Counted from the stretch's first letter, positions 43,472 to 52,382 are shown. The stretch is DNA of 64,000 nt from Clostridium thermosuccinogenes (GCF_002896855.1 NZ_CP021850.1:1513665-1577664); one strand, 5' to 3'. Notes: generated by a model not told the origin, from the letters alone. Program-made: numbers and translations.

Positions 43472-44770
43472 TTATAAGCCGGAGTATCCGGTTTTTCTAT
43501 TTCTCCGCTTTTCTTTTTTGCGGGCAGCTATAAAAGATATCAGAAAAAGGACTGCCATCAAGAAGACCGACAAAACCAGGTACCTTACGGAGTTAAAGAA
43601 ATTTCCCTGAAGCCGGACCAGAGCATCAGGATGCTCTGCTATAAATGCCGGATGAGTTTCAAGAAGATCCGGCCAGACTATATTTAATAATATGTTGGAA
43701 TAAACTCCTGCAAATACGCCTTGAAGGAATTTTCCCAACAGATATGGCTTTATGCTGATGTCGGTGCCGCCAACCATGCTGATAACCTGGGAGTGAACCG
43801 ACAATCCTGCCCATCCCATTATGAAGCTGGCGGCTGTCAGACGGTGGATTAATGGAGAATACTCCGCATTAGCAGCCATGTTTACCCCTGTGGTTATTTC
43901 AAAGAATCCGCTTATTATTGAAGCCGATATTTCCTGGTTTATTCCCAAAGGCCGAAGAATGGCGGATACAGCATCCGATAGACTTTTTATAAATCCGGTC
44001 TCCAGCAGCAGATTGATGATAACTGAGAAAAATATTATAAAACCGCCGATAGCCAGCAGTAAATTTACCGAGTTTCGCACGGCATCTCCGAATAGCTTGC
44101 CCGGATTAAGGGCGGCATGGGAAGGTGCCAGCTCATTTTTCAGTCTTTTCAACAAATTACCTTTAAAATTGTATCCGGAACTTTCTTTTTTTCTGCCGTA
44201 AAATCTGAAAATGATTCCCACCGTAGTGGAGGCAAGTACATGGCATCCCAGTAAAAACAAACCTAATCGGGGCATTTTAAACATACCTACGGAAACAGCC
44301 CCAATTATAAAAAGAGGTCCGGAATTATTGGTAAAGGTAAGAAGCCTTTCTGCCTCAACTTTGGTCAATAGTCCTTCTTTTCGCATTTCTGATGTAATTT
44401 TTGCTCCGACGGGATATCCGCTGGTAATACCCATGGCAAAAGCAAAGGAACCGCATCCCGGCACATTAAACAAAGGGCGCATTACCGGCTCCAGTAGAAT
44501 TCCGACTGCTTTTACAAGCCCTGTTTTGTTCAACAGTTCCGATGCCACAAAAAACGGGAACAGGGACGGAAAAACTATCTCAATCCACAGTTTTATCCCT
44601 TTATAAGCTGAAGCAACTGCAGTTTTCGAGAATATGACAAGGCATATAATAAAAAGGACACACAGGGAAGGTAGAACCAGATTCTTAAGGTAAATAACCT
44701 TGAAGGACCGGCAACTGAATGCCAGTGATATGATGATTAAAGCAATAATAATGTAAAAATACCAGCTCAT
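43472..44770 (-). CDS. ylbJ: Sporulation integral membrane protein YlbJ
   Basis: The 432-residue protein has about eight to ten hydrophobic segments and the nucleoside-recognition (Gate) type motifs ELLNKTGLVKAVG...PGCGSFAFAMGITSGYPVGAK, LTFTNNSGPLFIIGAV and SGFFEITTGVNMAA. YlbJ is a sigma-E-controlled protein in B. subtilis needed for heat-resistant spores. Here it is convergent to the coaD side genes rather than co-directional. The C-terminus is strongly basic (RKKEKRRNRKTG). No convincing promoter was identified in its upstream gap. Confidence 0.93.
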   Translation of the reverse strand: MSWYFYIIIALIIISLAFSCRSFKVIYLKNLVLPSLCVLFIICLVIFSKTAVASAYKGIKLWIEIVFPSLFPFFVASELLNKTGLVKAVGILLEPVMRPLFNVPGCGSFAFAMGITSGYPVGAKITSEMRKEGLLTKVEAERLLTFTNNSGPLFIIGAVSVGMFKMPRLGLFLLGCHVLASTTVGIIFRFYGRKKESSGYNFKGNLLKRLKNELAPSHAALNPGKLFGDAVRNSVNLLLAIGGFIIFFSVIINLLLETGFIKSLSDAVSAILRPLGINQEISASIISGFFEITTGVNMAANAEYSPLIHRLTAASFIMGWAGLSVHSQVISMVGGTDISIKPYLLGKFLQGVFAGVYSNILLNIVWPDLLETHPAFIAEHPDALVRLQGNFFNSVRYLVLSVFLMAVLFLISFIAARKKEKRRNRKTGYSGL

Positions 44771-44912
44771 GTGCTACCTCCCATAACAGCATCTATCAAA
44801 TCTTATTACGACTTTTTAAAAATATGCATACCATATAAACTGTTGTTTTTCATAATATTGACATTCCTATATGTTATATGATAAGCTAATGCCGGTGTAG
44901 GTCTATAGGATT

Positions 44913-44965
44913 ATCCATGTAGTGCTCAATACTCACAAATCCGATAGTACTACAGGATTTTTTTT
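44913..44965 (+). terminator. Terminator-like hairpin upstream of the riboswitch
   Basis: ATCC-GTAGTGCT (44913-44926) pairs with AGTACTAC-GGAT (44946-44958) with a small internal bulge and one mismatch, followed by eight T. It lies on the plus strand ahead of the riboswitch, so it would end a short transcript of about 80 nt from a start near 44880. Confidence 0.6.
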
Positions 44966-44984
44966 CCATGATCTATTTAAAATG

Positions 44985-45124
44985 CTTATGAAAAGGGTAA
45001 ACCTGCCGAAAGGCAGGGGCACAAAGCTGCGGGTCTAAGGTGTTGCACTATGACAGCCGGGCTACCATAGCATGACATGCATGTATATACTATTGTCATG
45101 GCTTTGGTTTAGCCATGACTTTTT
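44985..45124 (+). promoter_or_regulatory. Class I cyclic-di-GMP riboswitch (GEMM-I) with terminator
   Basis: The aptamer core matches the GEMM-I consensus in order: AAAGGGTAAACC (about 44992-45003), a stem capped by a GAAA tetraloop (CCTGCCGAAAGGCAGG, 45002-45017), GGCACAAAGC, GGGTCTAAGG, and TGACAGCCGGGCTACC (about 45050-45065). The expression platform is GTCATGGCT (45095-45103) paired with AGCCATGAC (45111-45119) and five T. CATGAC at 45071-45076 can compete for GTCATG, giving a plausible ligand-dependent switch. The downstream gene encodes an HD-GYP c-di-GMP phosphodiesterase. The on/off direction cannot be told from sequence alone. Confidence 0.92.
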
Positions 45125-45247
45125 GTTTAACGTTGGGATAACGGGGTAATTAAATTTAGCAAAAGCATATGCAATAGCTAAAGCTTACAGTCTAACCAAC
45201 TATGGGCTATCATTCATGATATACGACATAACAGGGAGTGTAGGAAT

Positions 45248-46405
45248 TTGCGTCTGGTACCAATTAATAGTGTAAAAGAAGGATATTTTCTGGGAAAGAC
45301 ATTGTATGATACCAGCGGCAGGGTACTGCTCAAGCAGGGTACCCGCTTTAATAAAATGCTGATTGAAAGCGTTAAGAAGGCTGGAATTCAAAAGATTTAT
45401 ATAAACGATGAGTTTAGTGACAGTGAGATTGAAGACATAATAAAACCGGAAATAAAAATCAAAGCAGTAAAATCTGTTAAGGATTTATTCAGCCACGTAA
45501 AGAAAAAGGAAAAGGCATATAGGACAAAAGCAGGCAGTCTAGGAAGCAGTTCTCTGCTTAGAATCCAGGATGAGCAGATAGAAGATGTGCAGGAGGTTTC
45601 CAAGTCGATAGTTGAGGATGTTTTGTCCAACAGCAATACATTGATCAATCTTGTGGACATAAAAACTGCCGATAATTACACCTACGAGCATTGTGTAAAT
45701 GTAGCGGTGCTGTCTCTGGTGCTGGGTATCGAAATGGGTCTTAATCAAAAGCAGCTCAGCGACCTTTGTGTCGGAGCACTTTTGCACGATATAGGAAAGG
45801 CGTTTACACCTACCGAAATACTGACAAAACCTGACACCCTGGATGATGCGGAGTTTAACATCATTAAGAAGCATCCCGTGGACGGATATGAATACATAAA
45901 AGATGATAATAACTTAGCTTCCGCCGTTAAGGTTATTGTGCTGGAACATCACGAAAAGGTGGATGGAACAGGTTACCCCAGGGGCTTAAAAGGCGATCAG
46001 ATACACAAGCTGGCAAAGATCATTTCCGTCGTTGACGTATACGATGCGTTGACATCTGACAGACCATACAGAAAAGCGGTTTCTCCCAGTGAAGCATTGG
46101 AGTTGATAATGGGAAGCGCCGGAAGGCATTTTGATTTTGAAACAGCTCAGGCCTTTGTTAGAAGGGTGGTACCTTATCCGATAGGGACTTTGGTCAGGCT
46201 CAGCAATGGAGATGTCGGAGTGGTGGAAAGCATAAAACCTAATTTCCCACTGCGTCCTACCGTAAAAGTAATAAGACAGAATGCGGTAGATGTGGATATT
46301 GAGGTGATTGATCTCATGAAGGAGAACAGCTTGGTTATTGAAGGCATACAATATGATTATCCGAACCTGTCGATTCCTTATTATCTGAAACATGCGAAAG
46401 CATAA
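45248..46405 (+). CDS. HD-GYP domain cyclic-di-GMP phosphodiesterase
   Basis: The 385-residue soluble protein has an N-terminal region (RLVPINSVKEGYFLGKTLYDTSGRVLLKQGT) common in HD-GYP proteins with DUF3391-like heads, then an HD-GYP domain: His180-Asp181 in ALLHDIGKAFTP, KKHPVDGYEYI, LEHHEKVDGTGYPRGL with GYP at 242-244, and DVYDALTSDRPYRKAV. A C-terminal extension (PIGTLVRLSNGDVGVVESI) follows. Such enzymes hydrolyse cyclic di-GMP. The start is TTG at 45248 with GGGAGTG 8 bases upstream. A c-di-GMP riboswitch precedes the gene, so its substrate should control its expression. Confidence 0.93.
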   Translation: MRLVPINSVKEGYFLGKTLYDTSGRVLLKQGTRFNKMLIESVKKAGIQKIYINDEFSDSEIEDIIKPEIKIKAVKSVKDLFSHVKKKEKAYRTKAGSLGSSSLLRIQDEQIEDVQEVSKSIVEDVLSNSNTLINLVDIKTADNYTYEHCVNVAVLSLVLGIEMGLNQKQLSDLCVGALLHDIGKAFTPTEILTKPDTLDDAEFNIIKKHPVDGYEYIKDDNNLASAVKVIVLEHHEKVDGTGYPRGLKGDQIHKLAKIISVVDVYDALTSDRPYRKAVSPSEALELIMGSAGRHFDFETAQAFVRRVVPYPIGTLVRLSNGDVGVVESIKPNFPLRPTVKVIRQNAVDVDIEVIDLMKENSLVIEGIQYDYPNLSIPYYLKHAKA

Positions 46406-46439
46406 AAGACCGCCTGTATTGGAAAACAGACGGTCTTTT
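46404..46439. terminator. Bidirectional terminator between the HD-GYP gene and ilvE
   Basis: AAAAGACCG-CTGT pairs with ACAG-CGGTCTTTT around a short loop with a bulged base on each arm. It serves both convergent genes. Confidence 0.9.
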
Positions 46440-46460
46440 CTCATACTCTAATTATCCTTT

Positions 46461-47531
46461 TTATTTCACCTCTAAGGTCCAGCCGAATTCATCCTTAAGC
46501 CTGCCGTTTTGAATTCCGGTGATGGTGTCATAGATTTTCTGGGAAAGCTCTCCGATTTTACCGTTGTTAATGATCATTTTTTTGCCTTCCCAGCTAAGCT
46601 CGCCTATGGGTGAAATTACAGCGGCGGTGCCGGTTCCAAAGGCTTCTTCCAGGGTACCGTTCTCAGAGGCTTCGTACAACTCCTGTATGCTCAGCCGTCT
46701 TTCGGTTACTTTTACTCCCCAATGATTCAGAAGGTCTATGGTTGATGCCCTGGTTATTCCCGGAAGTATACTGCCTTCGAGAGCCGGAGTGATTACTTCT
46801 CCGTTGATTTTAAAGAAGACATTCATAGAACCTACTTCTTCGACATATTTCTTTTCAACTCCGTCCAGCCACAAAACCTGGACATAACCTTCATTATGGG
46901 CTTCGTCCTGAGCTTTCAGGCTTGCTGCATAGTTTCCTGGAGTCTTAGCGTAGCCTGTTCCGCCTCTGACAGCTCTTACATACCGGGGCTCCACATATAT
47001 CTTAACCGGGTTGATGCCTCCTGGGTAATATGCTCCGCTGGGAGAAAGAATTATCATAAACATATAGGTTTTTGAGTTTCTGACTCCGAGATACGGGTCT
47101 GTTGCGATGATAAAAGGCCTTATGTAAAGGGATGTCCCTTCGGCTTCGGGAATCCAATCCTTGTCGATGTTGACCAGGGTTTTTAGCGCTTCAACGCAAA
47201 AATCAGGATCTACAGGAGGTATGCAAAGCCTGTCGTTGGAAATGTTTATGCGTTCCATGTTTTTTCTCGGCCTGAAAAGAAGAACCCTTCCGTCTGTGGT
47301 TTTATATGCCTTCAGTCCCTCAAAAACTGCTTGCCCGTAATGAAATACCATGGTGGACGGCTCGAAGGGAATAGGACCATATGGTACTATTCTTGGATCA
47401 TGCCAGCCTTTGCCTTCCGTGTAGTTCATTATAAACATGTGGTCTGTAAAATACTGGCCGAAACCCAAATTGTCCTGATTTGGCTTCGGCTTCGGAAATT
47501 TGGTTTTTTCAATCTTAATTTGAAGTGACAT
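46461..47531 (-). CDS. ilvE: Branched-chain amino acid aminotransferase
   Basis: The 356-residue PLP enzyme of fold type IV shows FGQYFTDHMFIMNYTEGKGWHDPRIVPYGP, AVFEGLKAYKTTDGRVLLFRP, SLYIRPFIIATDPYLGV, the PLP-lysine segment GGTGYAKTPGNYAASL and EEVGSMNVFF, and EEAFGTGTAAVISPIGEL near the cofactor phosphate. It interconverts leucine, isoleucine and valine with their keto acids. AAAGGAGA lies before the ATG. The gene is monocistronic. Confidence 0.95.
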   Translation of the reverse strand: MSLQIKIEKTKFPKPKPNQDNLGFGQYFTDHMFIMNYTEGKGWHDPRIVPYGPIPFEPSTMVFHYGQAVFEGLKAYKTTDGRVLLFRPRKNMERINISNDRLCIPPVDPDFCVEALKTLVNIDKDWIPEAEGTSLYIRPFIIATDPYLGVRNSKTYMFMIILSPSGAYYPGGINPVKIYVEPRYVRAVRGGTGYAKTPGNYAASLKAQDEAHNEGYVQVLWLDGVEKKYVEEVGSMNVFFKINGEVITPALEGSILPGITRASTIDLLNHWGVKVTERRLSIQELYEASENGTLEEAFGTGTAAVISPIGELSWEGKKMIINNGKIGELSQKIYDTITGIQNGRLKDEFGWTLEVK

Positions 47532-47988
47532 ATCTATTCTCTCCTTTCAAGTAATTGCAGACTTCAATGCGAATGAAATAATACATAAAAAAGCATTCAA
47601 TTGTGTATAATTATGCATTGTATAAGCAACACAATCGATGTTATGTTATCAATTTAATCTTTACCTAAAGGGAGCTTGCTGAAGCAAGTTTTCGGATTTT
47701 ACATCCCCGAAGGCCTTCTTATAACGCTGCGAAGCCCTTGGCAGGCATAGCGCGGAAAATATAGAGCATAAGCCGGAAAAAGGTAATTTTCCATTAATGC
47801 TTCATGCTTTGCCAAAGCTTACATATATTATGCTACTTTTCTGTTTAAAAATCCAGTATTTTTTCATAATAATAAATGCGCCTGTATTGATATGATTATT
47901 TTTATCTGCTATGATATTCATAGTTTTATGGATAATTTGCCCTTTTGGCAGCTATGTTGTTTTTAAATTTTGATCCGGAGGAATGGAA
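47532..47988. other. Gap between divergent ilvE and yqeG
   Basis: No gene is seen. An AT-rich stretch around 47590-47640 should hold the ilvE promoter; no T-box motif is present. A small stem AGCTTGCTGAAGCAAGTT lies at about 47672-47690. The yqeG promoter lies at 47887-47915. Confidence 0.6.
47887..47915 (+). promoter_or_regulatory. Promoter of yqeG-aroE
   Basis: TTGATA (47887-47892) and TATGAT (47910-47915) are separated by exactly 17 bases; the yqeG start is 73 bases downstream. Confidence 0.7.
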
Positions 47989-48507
47989 ATGCTGCAGAAA
48001 TTCTATCCTGAAATGATTGTAGACAGGGTGCAGGATATAGATCTGGAAGTTCTGAGAAATAGAAATATAAAAGGGCTCATTCTGGATATAGATAATACTC
48101 TTGTACCAAACCATGTAAAAGATGCGGATGAAAATGCCGTCAAATGGATTGAACGGGTCAAGTCCAGCGGCTTTAAGACATGTATTGTTTCTAACGCTTC
48201 CAGGAAAAGGGTTGTAAGGTTTAATGAAAGGCTTAAAATATTTGCTCTCCACAGAGCCTCAAAGCCTGGAACTGCCGCGTTTAAAAAGGCACTCAGGCTT
48301 ATGGAGCTGAAAGAGAACGAAACTGCTGTAATTGGAGACCAGATATTTACGGATATATATGGAGGCAACAAATTAGGAGCATTTACAATATTGGTAAAGC
48401 CCATAGATAGCAAGACGGAGTTTATTTTTGTCAGGCTTAAAAGGATTTTTGAGAAGGTTGTGCTGAAAAGCTATTATAAAAATATTAAAAGGACTAATTT
48501 GAAATAA
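47989..48507 (+). CDS. yqeG: YqeG family HAD-IIIA phosphatase
   Basis: The 172-residue HAD protein has motif I LILDIDNTLVPNH (nucleophile Asp and acid Asp), motif II CIVSNASRKR, the lysine in SKPGTAAF and motif III AVIGDQIFTDIYGGN. The C-terminal helix region follows the YqeG family. The Bacillus protein begins similarly (MLKKF). ATG 47989 is favoured because CCGGAGG lies about 8 bases upstream; ATG 47983 is too close. The physiological substrate is not established to my knowledge. aroE follows, resembling the yqeG-yqeH-aroE order of B. subtilis, but yqeH is missing. Confidence 0.92.
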   Translation: MLQKFYPEMIVDRVQDIDLEVLRNRNIKGLILDIDNTLVPNHVKDADENAVKWIERVKSSGFKTCIVSNASRKRVVRFNERLKIFALHRASKPGTAAFKKALRLMELKENETAVIGDQIFTDIYGGNKLGAFTILVKPIDSKTEFIFVRLKRIFEKVVLKSYYKNIKRTNLK

Positions 48508-48518
48508 GAAGGGTTGAA

Positions 48519-49406
48519 ATGAATATCGATAGCAGAGTTTCAGGGAAAACAAAGCTTGTGGGACTTATAGGGAACCCGGTGGAACACACTGTTTCTCCGC
48601 TGCTTCACAATACGATAAGCTCAAAACTCGGGATAGACATGATATATGTGCCCATGAAGGTGGAAAAGGATGGGCTCATGGATGCGGTCAGCGGATTGAA
48701 AGCGCTGAATTTCACCGGCTTTAACGTTACGGTTCCATATAAAAATGAAGTGATGAAGTTTATTGATGACATCTCAAAGGATGCTTTGCTTATGGGAGCT
48801 GTAAACACCGTAAAGATAATGAACGGCAGATTGTACGGTTATAATACCGATGGAGAAGGCTTTTCCAGATCTTTTAAAGAAGAGTCGGGCACTACACTCA
48901 AAGATAAAAAAGTGGTAATGCTGGGCGCCGGAGGAGCTGCCAGAGCGATAGCCGTAAAGCTGGCTCTTGAAGGAGCTAAAAAAATAACCGTGATAAACCG
49001 TACTGTTTCAAAGGCAGAGGAAATATGCCAGCTGGTGAACAATAATTTGCATCCGGTGGCGGAGCATTACGGCTGGGACGATGTAGAAGCCGACGTTTCT
49101 CTGGAGGAGAGCGATGTAATAATAAACACAACTTCGTCGGGAATGTTTCCCGATGTTAATGGTTATCCCTATCCAAAGCCCATCAACTTTTCAGCAAGGC
49201 AGATCGTGTACGATGTGATATACAACCCGTCAAAAACCAGATTTCTTGAAGAAGCTGAGAGATGTGGATGCACTGTTATAAACGGTCTCGGCATGCTCTT
49301 CTATCAAGGTATATATGCCTATGAAATCTGGACGGAAGTAAAGCTTGGAGAAGAACTCCTTAAGGATATTTTCAGCCAATTCAGATGTATAACGGAAAGC
49401 ACATAG
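48519..49406 (+). CDS. aroE: Shikimate dehydrogenase
   Basis: AroE reduces 3-dehydroshikimate to shikimate with NADPH. The 295-residue protein has LIGNPVEHTVSPLLHN, the catalytic lysine in GFNVTVPYKNEV, GAVNTVKIMNGRLYGYNTDGEGF with the catalytic Asp, the nucleotide loop MLGAGGAARAIAVKLALEG, and NRTVSKAEE. It sits 12 bases after yqeG. Two other shikimate-pathway genes, aroQ and aroF, are in the window. Confidence 0.95.
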   Translation: MNIDSRVSGKTKLVGLIGNPVEHTVSPLLHNTISSKLGIDMIYVPMKVEKDGLMDAVSGLKALNFTGFNVTVPYKNEVMKFIDDISKDALLMGAVNTVKIMNGRLYGYNTDGEGFSRSFKEESGTTLKDKKVVMLGAGGAARAIAVKLALEGAKKITVINRTVSKAEEICQLVNNNLHPVAEHYGWDDVEADVSLEESDVIINTTSSGMFPDVNGYPYPKPINFSARQIVYDVIYNPSKTRFLEEAERCGCTVINGLGMLFYQGIYAYEIWTEVKLGEELLKDIFSQFRCITEST

Positions 49407-49613
49407 GCGTAGCCGGAAGCATCAATGGTGGCCACTGGCAGGAGATTAAGGCATAAAAGCAAAAGCAGCAAGCCCCTGTCAGGGGCTAGAACACAAAAAA
49501 TAGAATAATTTACAGAAAATAAAGGATTTTTTCACCTTTTGGCGAATATGCAATAATATTCGTAAAAAAGGTATAGCTCTGTGCTTTACAGTGATAGAGG
49601 ATAAGGTAACGAT

Positions 49614-50312
49614 ATGATGGCATATTACATATTCTTTTGTGTTGTCGGTCTTGCTGCGGGTATGTTTCTGGATGTATGGATTGAATGCCTGATTGCGGAA
49701 ACATCCATAAAGGAAGGATTAAAAAAGCGCCGACGCCTGCCAAATCCGCTGGTTATGTTTTTAACGGCAATTATCTTCATGCTTTTATTAAAAAGATATT
49801 CCATATCAATTGAATATTTTGCAGCCATATTTCTGATGGCCTTATTGATTGCTGTTTTTTATGTAGATTCAAAGCGCAGGATAATACCCAATGAACTTGT
49901 GCTGGCGGGTCTCCTGGGGTCGGTGCTGCTTCTTGCAAGCAACCTGTTCGGCTGCAAGTACATATTTGGAGAAGGATGGCAAGAGCATCTTCTGGGGCTT
50001 TTGCCCGGCTCAGGATTTCTGATGCTGGTGGCTCTTATGGGAAAGGTTTTATACAAAACCGATAATGCCATGGGCATGGGGGATATAAAGATATATGCGC
50101 CTATTGGACTAATCCTGGGATGGAAGCTGTGCATGGTGTCCGTTTTCATTGCCATGGCTGCAGCAGCTTTTACAAGCATCGGGCTTCTGGTGGCGGGAAA
50201 GAAAAAAAGAAAGGATTCAGTGCCTTTTGGACCGTTTATTGCTGTCGGAACTCTGGTGGCTCTGTTGTGGGGCCATGATATGATCAAAGGATACATGATA
50301 TGGGGGTTGTAG
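49614..50312 (+). CDS. A24-family prepilin peptidase (short form)
   Basis: The 232-residue polytopic protein shows the two active-site aspartates of type IV prepilin peptidases: FYVDSKRRIIPNELV (about residue 83) and the GxGD-type motif AMGMGDIKIYAPIGL (about 156). Its N-terminal part lacks the CxxC pairs of the methyltransferase domain seen in PilD/ComC, so it may cleave without methylating. Such enzymes process pseudopilins for type IV pili or competence. It is followed directly by a comFB gene, consistent with a pilus or competence setting. No pilin genes are in the window. Confidence 0.88.
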   Translation: MMAYYIFFCVVGLAAGMFLDVWIECLIAETSIKEGLKKRRRLPNPLVMFLTAIIFMLLLKRYSISIEYFAAIFLMALLIAVFYVDSKRRIIPNELVLAGLLGSVLLLASNLFGCKYIFGEGWQEHLLGLLPGSGFLMLVALMGKVLYKTDNAMGMGDIKIYAPIGLILGWKLCMVSVFIAMAAAAFTSIGLLVAGKKKRKDSVPFGPFIAVGTLVALLWGHDMIKGYMIWGL

Positions 50313-50313
50313 C

Positions 50314-50595
50314 ATGTTTCATATTAAAAATTACATGGAAGAAGCCGTTTTTCAACGGCTTGAGGAGATCCTCGACGATATAAGCATATGCCAATGTGAA
50401 AAGTGCAGGATGGATGTTGCCGCTATAGCATTGAACAGCCTTCCGCCCAAATATGTTGTCAGTGAAAAGGGAGAACTGTACTCAAAGGTGGACTCTCTGA
50501 TGCAGCAGTTTGAAGTGGATATAATAGCTGCCATCACCAAGGCTGCGGTTATCGTAAAGCGAAACCCGAGGCACGACGGCAATCATATATGTTAA
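50314..50595 (+). CDS. comFB: ComFB-family protein
   Basis: The 93-residue protein matches ComFB: HIKNYMEEAVFQRLEEIL, then the cysteine cluster ICQCEKCRMDVAAIALNSLPPKYVVS, and a helical C-terminus. In B. subtilis comFB lies between comFA and comFC in the late competence operon; neither partner is here. Recent work, as I recall, describes ComFB proteins as cyclic-dinucleotide receptors, which would fit the c-di-GMP genes in this window; that link needs checking. It starts one base after the prepilin peptidase stop, so the two are probably co-translated. Confidence 0.85.
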   Translation: MFHIKNYMEEAVFQRLEEILDDISICQCEKCRMDVAAIALNSLPPKYVVSEKGELYSKVDSLMQQFEVDIIAAITKAAVIVKRNPRHDGNHIC

Positions 50596-50680
50596 CGGGT
50601 TCCAAGAGGATGAAGCTTGTAAAATTCAAAGAGGCTGCATATACTATTAGAAGTTTCTTAAACGGACAAAGGAGTGCAAT

Positions 50681-51577
50681 ATGATAAGGTTTGGACCATC
50701 CGGCAATTCGGACAGCTTTTACGAACAGGGGTACAAGTCATCGGTGGATATGCCTGAATGGCTTGCCAATATGGGCCTCAGTGCTTACGAATATCAGTGC
50801 TCAAGGGGAGTTAACATAAGTGAATCTACAGCCAGGAAGCTGGGGGAGAATGCCTGGGCAAAGGATATCTTTTTAAGCGTGCATGCCCCATATTATATAA
50901 ATATGGCCAGTGAAGAAAAGGAAAAAAGGGAAAAATCCATCGGGTATGTGCTGGACACCCTTATGGCAGCGAAATGGATGGGGGCCAAAAGGGTTGTGAT
51001 CCACACCGGATCAGTCGGCAAGGGGAACCGGGACAGGGCGTTTAAAACGGCGGTATCCACCCTTTTGGAGACCATCAGACAAGCCGATGCCATGGGTTAC
51101 GGAGATATTACCCTATGTCCTGAGGTGTTGGGGAAGATGAACCAGCTGGGCTCCCTTGAAGAAATACTGGAAATGTGCAAGCTGGATGAGAGGCTTATAC
51201 CGACGATTGATTTTGGACACTTGCATGCCAGGGGATTGGGGGCCTTAAATTCGATAGACGATTTTGAAAAGGTAATAATAACGATTGAAAATGCCATAGG
51301 CTACGACAGGCTTAAAAACCTGCACTGCCATTTCAGCCGTGTTGAGTTTACTGCCGGGGGAGAAAAAAAGCACTGGAGGATTTTCGATGACCAGTATGGC
51401 CCGGAGTTTGAATACCTGGCCGAGGTTCTGATAAAGAAAGCCATGGAGCCGGTGATAATCTGTGAATCCAGAAACTATATGGCAGAGGATGCGCTAGAAC
51501 TGAAAAACATTTACGAAAATGCTTTGACGGGGGTAAAAAAGAATGGTAAAGAGAGTATTGGTCATAAACGGGCCTAA
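50681..51577 (+). CDS. Apurinic endonuclease IV-like TIM-barrel protein
   Basis: The 298-residue protein belongs to the xylose isomerase-like TIM-barrel group. It shows metal-ligand-type residues at strand ends: [48 protein letters not shown] and ICESRN. These match the pattern of deoxyribonuclease IV (Nfo), which cleaves abasic sites, though conservation is partial and some relatives are isomerases. ACAAAGGAG lies before the ATG. Its last 35 bases overlap the start of aroQ in another frame. Confidence 0.78.
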   Translation: MIRFGPSGNSDSFYEQGYKSSVDMPEWLANMGLSAYEYQCSRGVNISESTARKLGENAWAKDIFLSVHAPYYINMASEEKEKREKSIGYVLDTLMAAKWMGAKRVVIHTGSVGKGNRDRAFKTAVSTLLETIRQADAMGYGDITLCPEVLGKMNQLGSLEEILEMCKLDERLIPTIDFGHLHARGLGALNSIDDFEKVIITIENAIGYDRLKNLHCHFSRVEFTAGGEKKHWRIFDDQYGPEFEYLAEVLIKKAMEPVIICESRNYMAEDALELKNIYENALTGVKKNGKESIGHKRA

Positions 51578-51974
51578 TCTGAATCTTTTAGGTATGCGGG
51601 AAAAGGATATTTATGGCGTCGAAACGCTGGAAGATATAGCAAGAAGAGTGGTCGCTGAAGCGGAAGCCCTGAATATGGACGTCGATTTTGTGCAGTCCAA
51701 TCACGAGGGGGAGATAATAGATAAAATCCATTTTGCCAGGGGAAGGTATGATGCAATCATAATAAACCCCGGTGCATATACCCATTACAGCATAGCAATA
51801 AGAGATGCGATAAAGGCTGTGGAAATCCCGACCGTTGAAGTGCATCTGTCCAATATCCATGCTCGGGAGGAGTTCCGCAGCAAATCGGTAATAGCTCCTG
51901 TATGCATAGGACAGATTTGCGGCTTTGGCGGCAACGGATATATCCTGGCCTTGTCTGCGGTATCCATGCTGTAG
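51543..51974 (+). CDS. aroQ: Type II 3-dehydroquinate dehydratase
   Basis: AroQ converts 3-dehydroquinate to 3-dehydroshikimate, the step before AroE. The 143-residue protein has [19 protein letters not shown] with the catalytic tyrosine, [30 protein letters not shown] and [20 protein letters not shown] lies before the ATG at 51543, inside the preceding gene, a 35-base overlap suggesting translational coupling. Type II enzymes are small dodecamers; the length is normal. Confidence 0.95.
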   Translation: MVKRVLVINGPNLNLLGMREKDIYGVETLEDIARRVVAEAEALNMDVDFVQSNHEGEIIDKIHFARGRYDAIIINPGAYTHYSIAIRDAIKAVEIPTVEVHLSNIHAREEFRSKSVIAPVCIGQICGFGGNGYILALSAVSML

Positions 51975-52344
51975 CATTAGTAAAAATGCTGTAACAGCAA
52001 TGTCAATGATAGATATCAATGCTGCAGTGTCCTTTTTACCTGGTTTTTCTTTACTATTTGGGCGTGAATTCAGCTAATAGTGGATGTATTGTCTGCCATG
52101 TGCTCTGAATCTTTCCGGAACAACCACCCTTTTCAATAAGATGAATTCAAACCAATTTTATATAGTGATAAAATGATTAAGTTAGCACAAAGGTTTCAAT
52201 TATACACGAAGGTTATATTTTAATCAAAAAGACTTAATCTATAAAAGTAATAAGCTTTTAATAAAAATTGCTGTGCCGAAGAATACTAGGGAGGGAGACC
52301 ACATCTTTGTTAAATATGTGGTATTGCCGTAAACAAAATTTTTC

Positions 52345-52373
52345 TTGAAATAAGTAGAAATTTATTTTAATAT
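52345..52373 (+). promoter_or_regulatory. Candidate promoter 280 bases upstream of efp
   Basis: TTGAAA (52345-52350) and TAATAT (52368-52373) are 17 bases apart. If it drives efp, the leader would be about 270 nt, long for this gene. Confidence 0.5.
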
Positions 52374-52382
52374 AGACTAGTA

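Larger units (their letters stand above)
44771..45247. other. Regulatory gap between divergent ylbJ and HD-GYP genes
   Basis: The 477-base gap holds a TTGACA at 44858 (no well-spaced -10), a terminator-like hairpin at 44913-44965, and the cyclic-di-GMP riboswitch with its own terminator. About 120 bases of unremarkable leader follow before the HD-GYP start. No additional gene is seen. Confidence 0.7.

Noticed and set aside
44211-44606. Plus-strand frame antisense to ylbJ
   Set aside because: Antisense shadow of a membrane protein gene; Pro/Ser-rich with no start signal.
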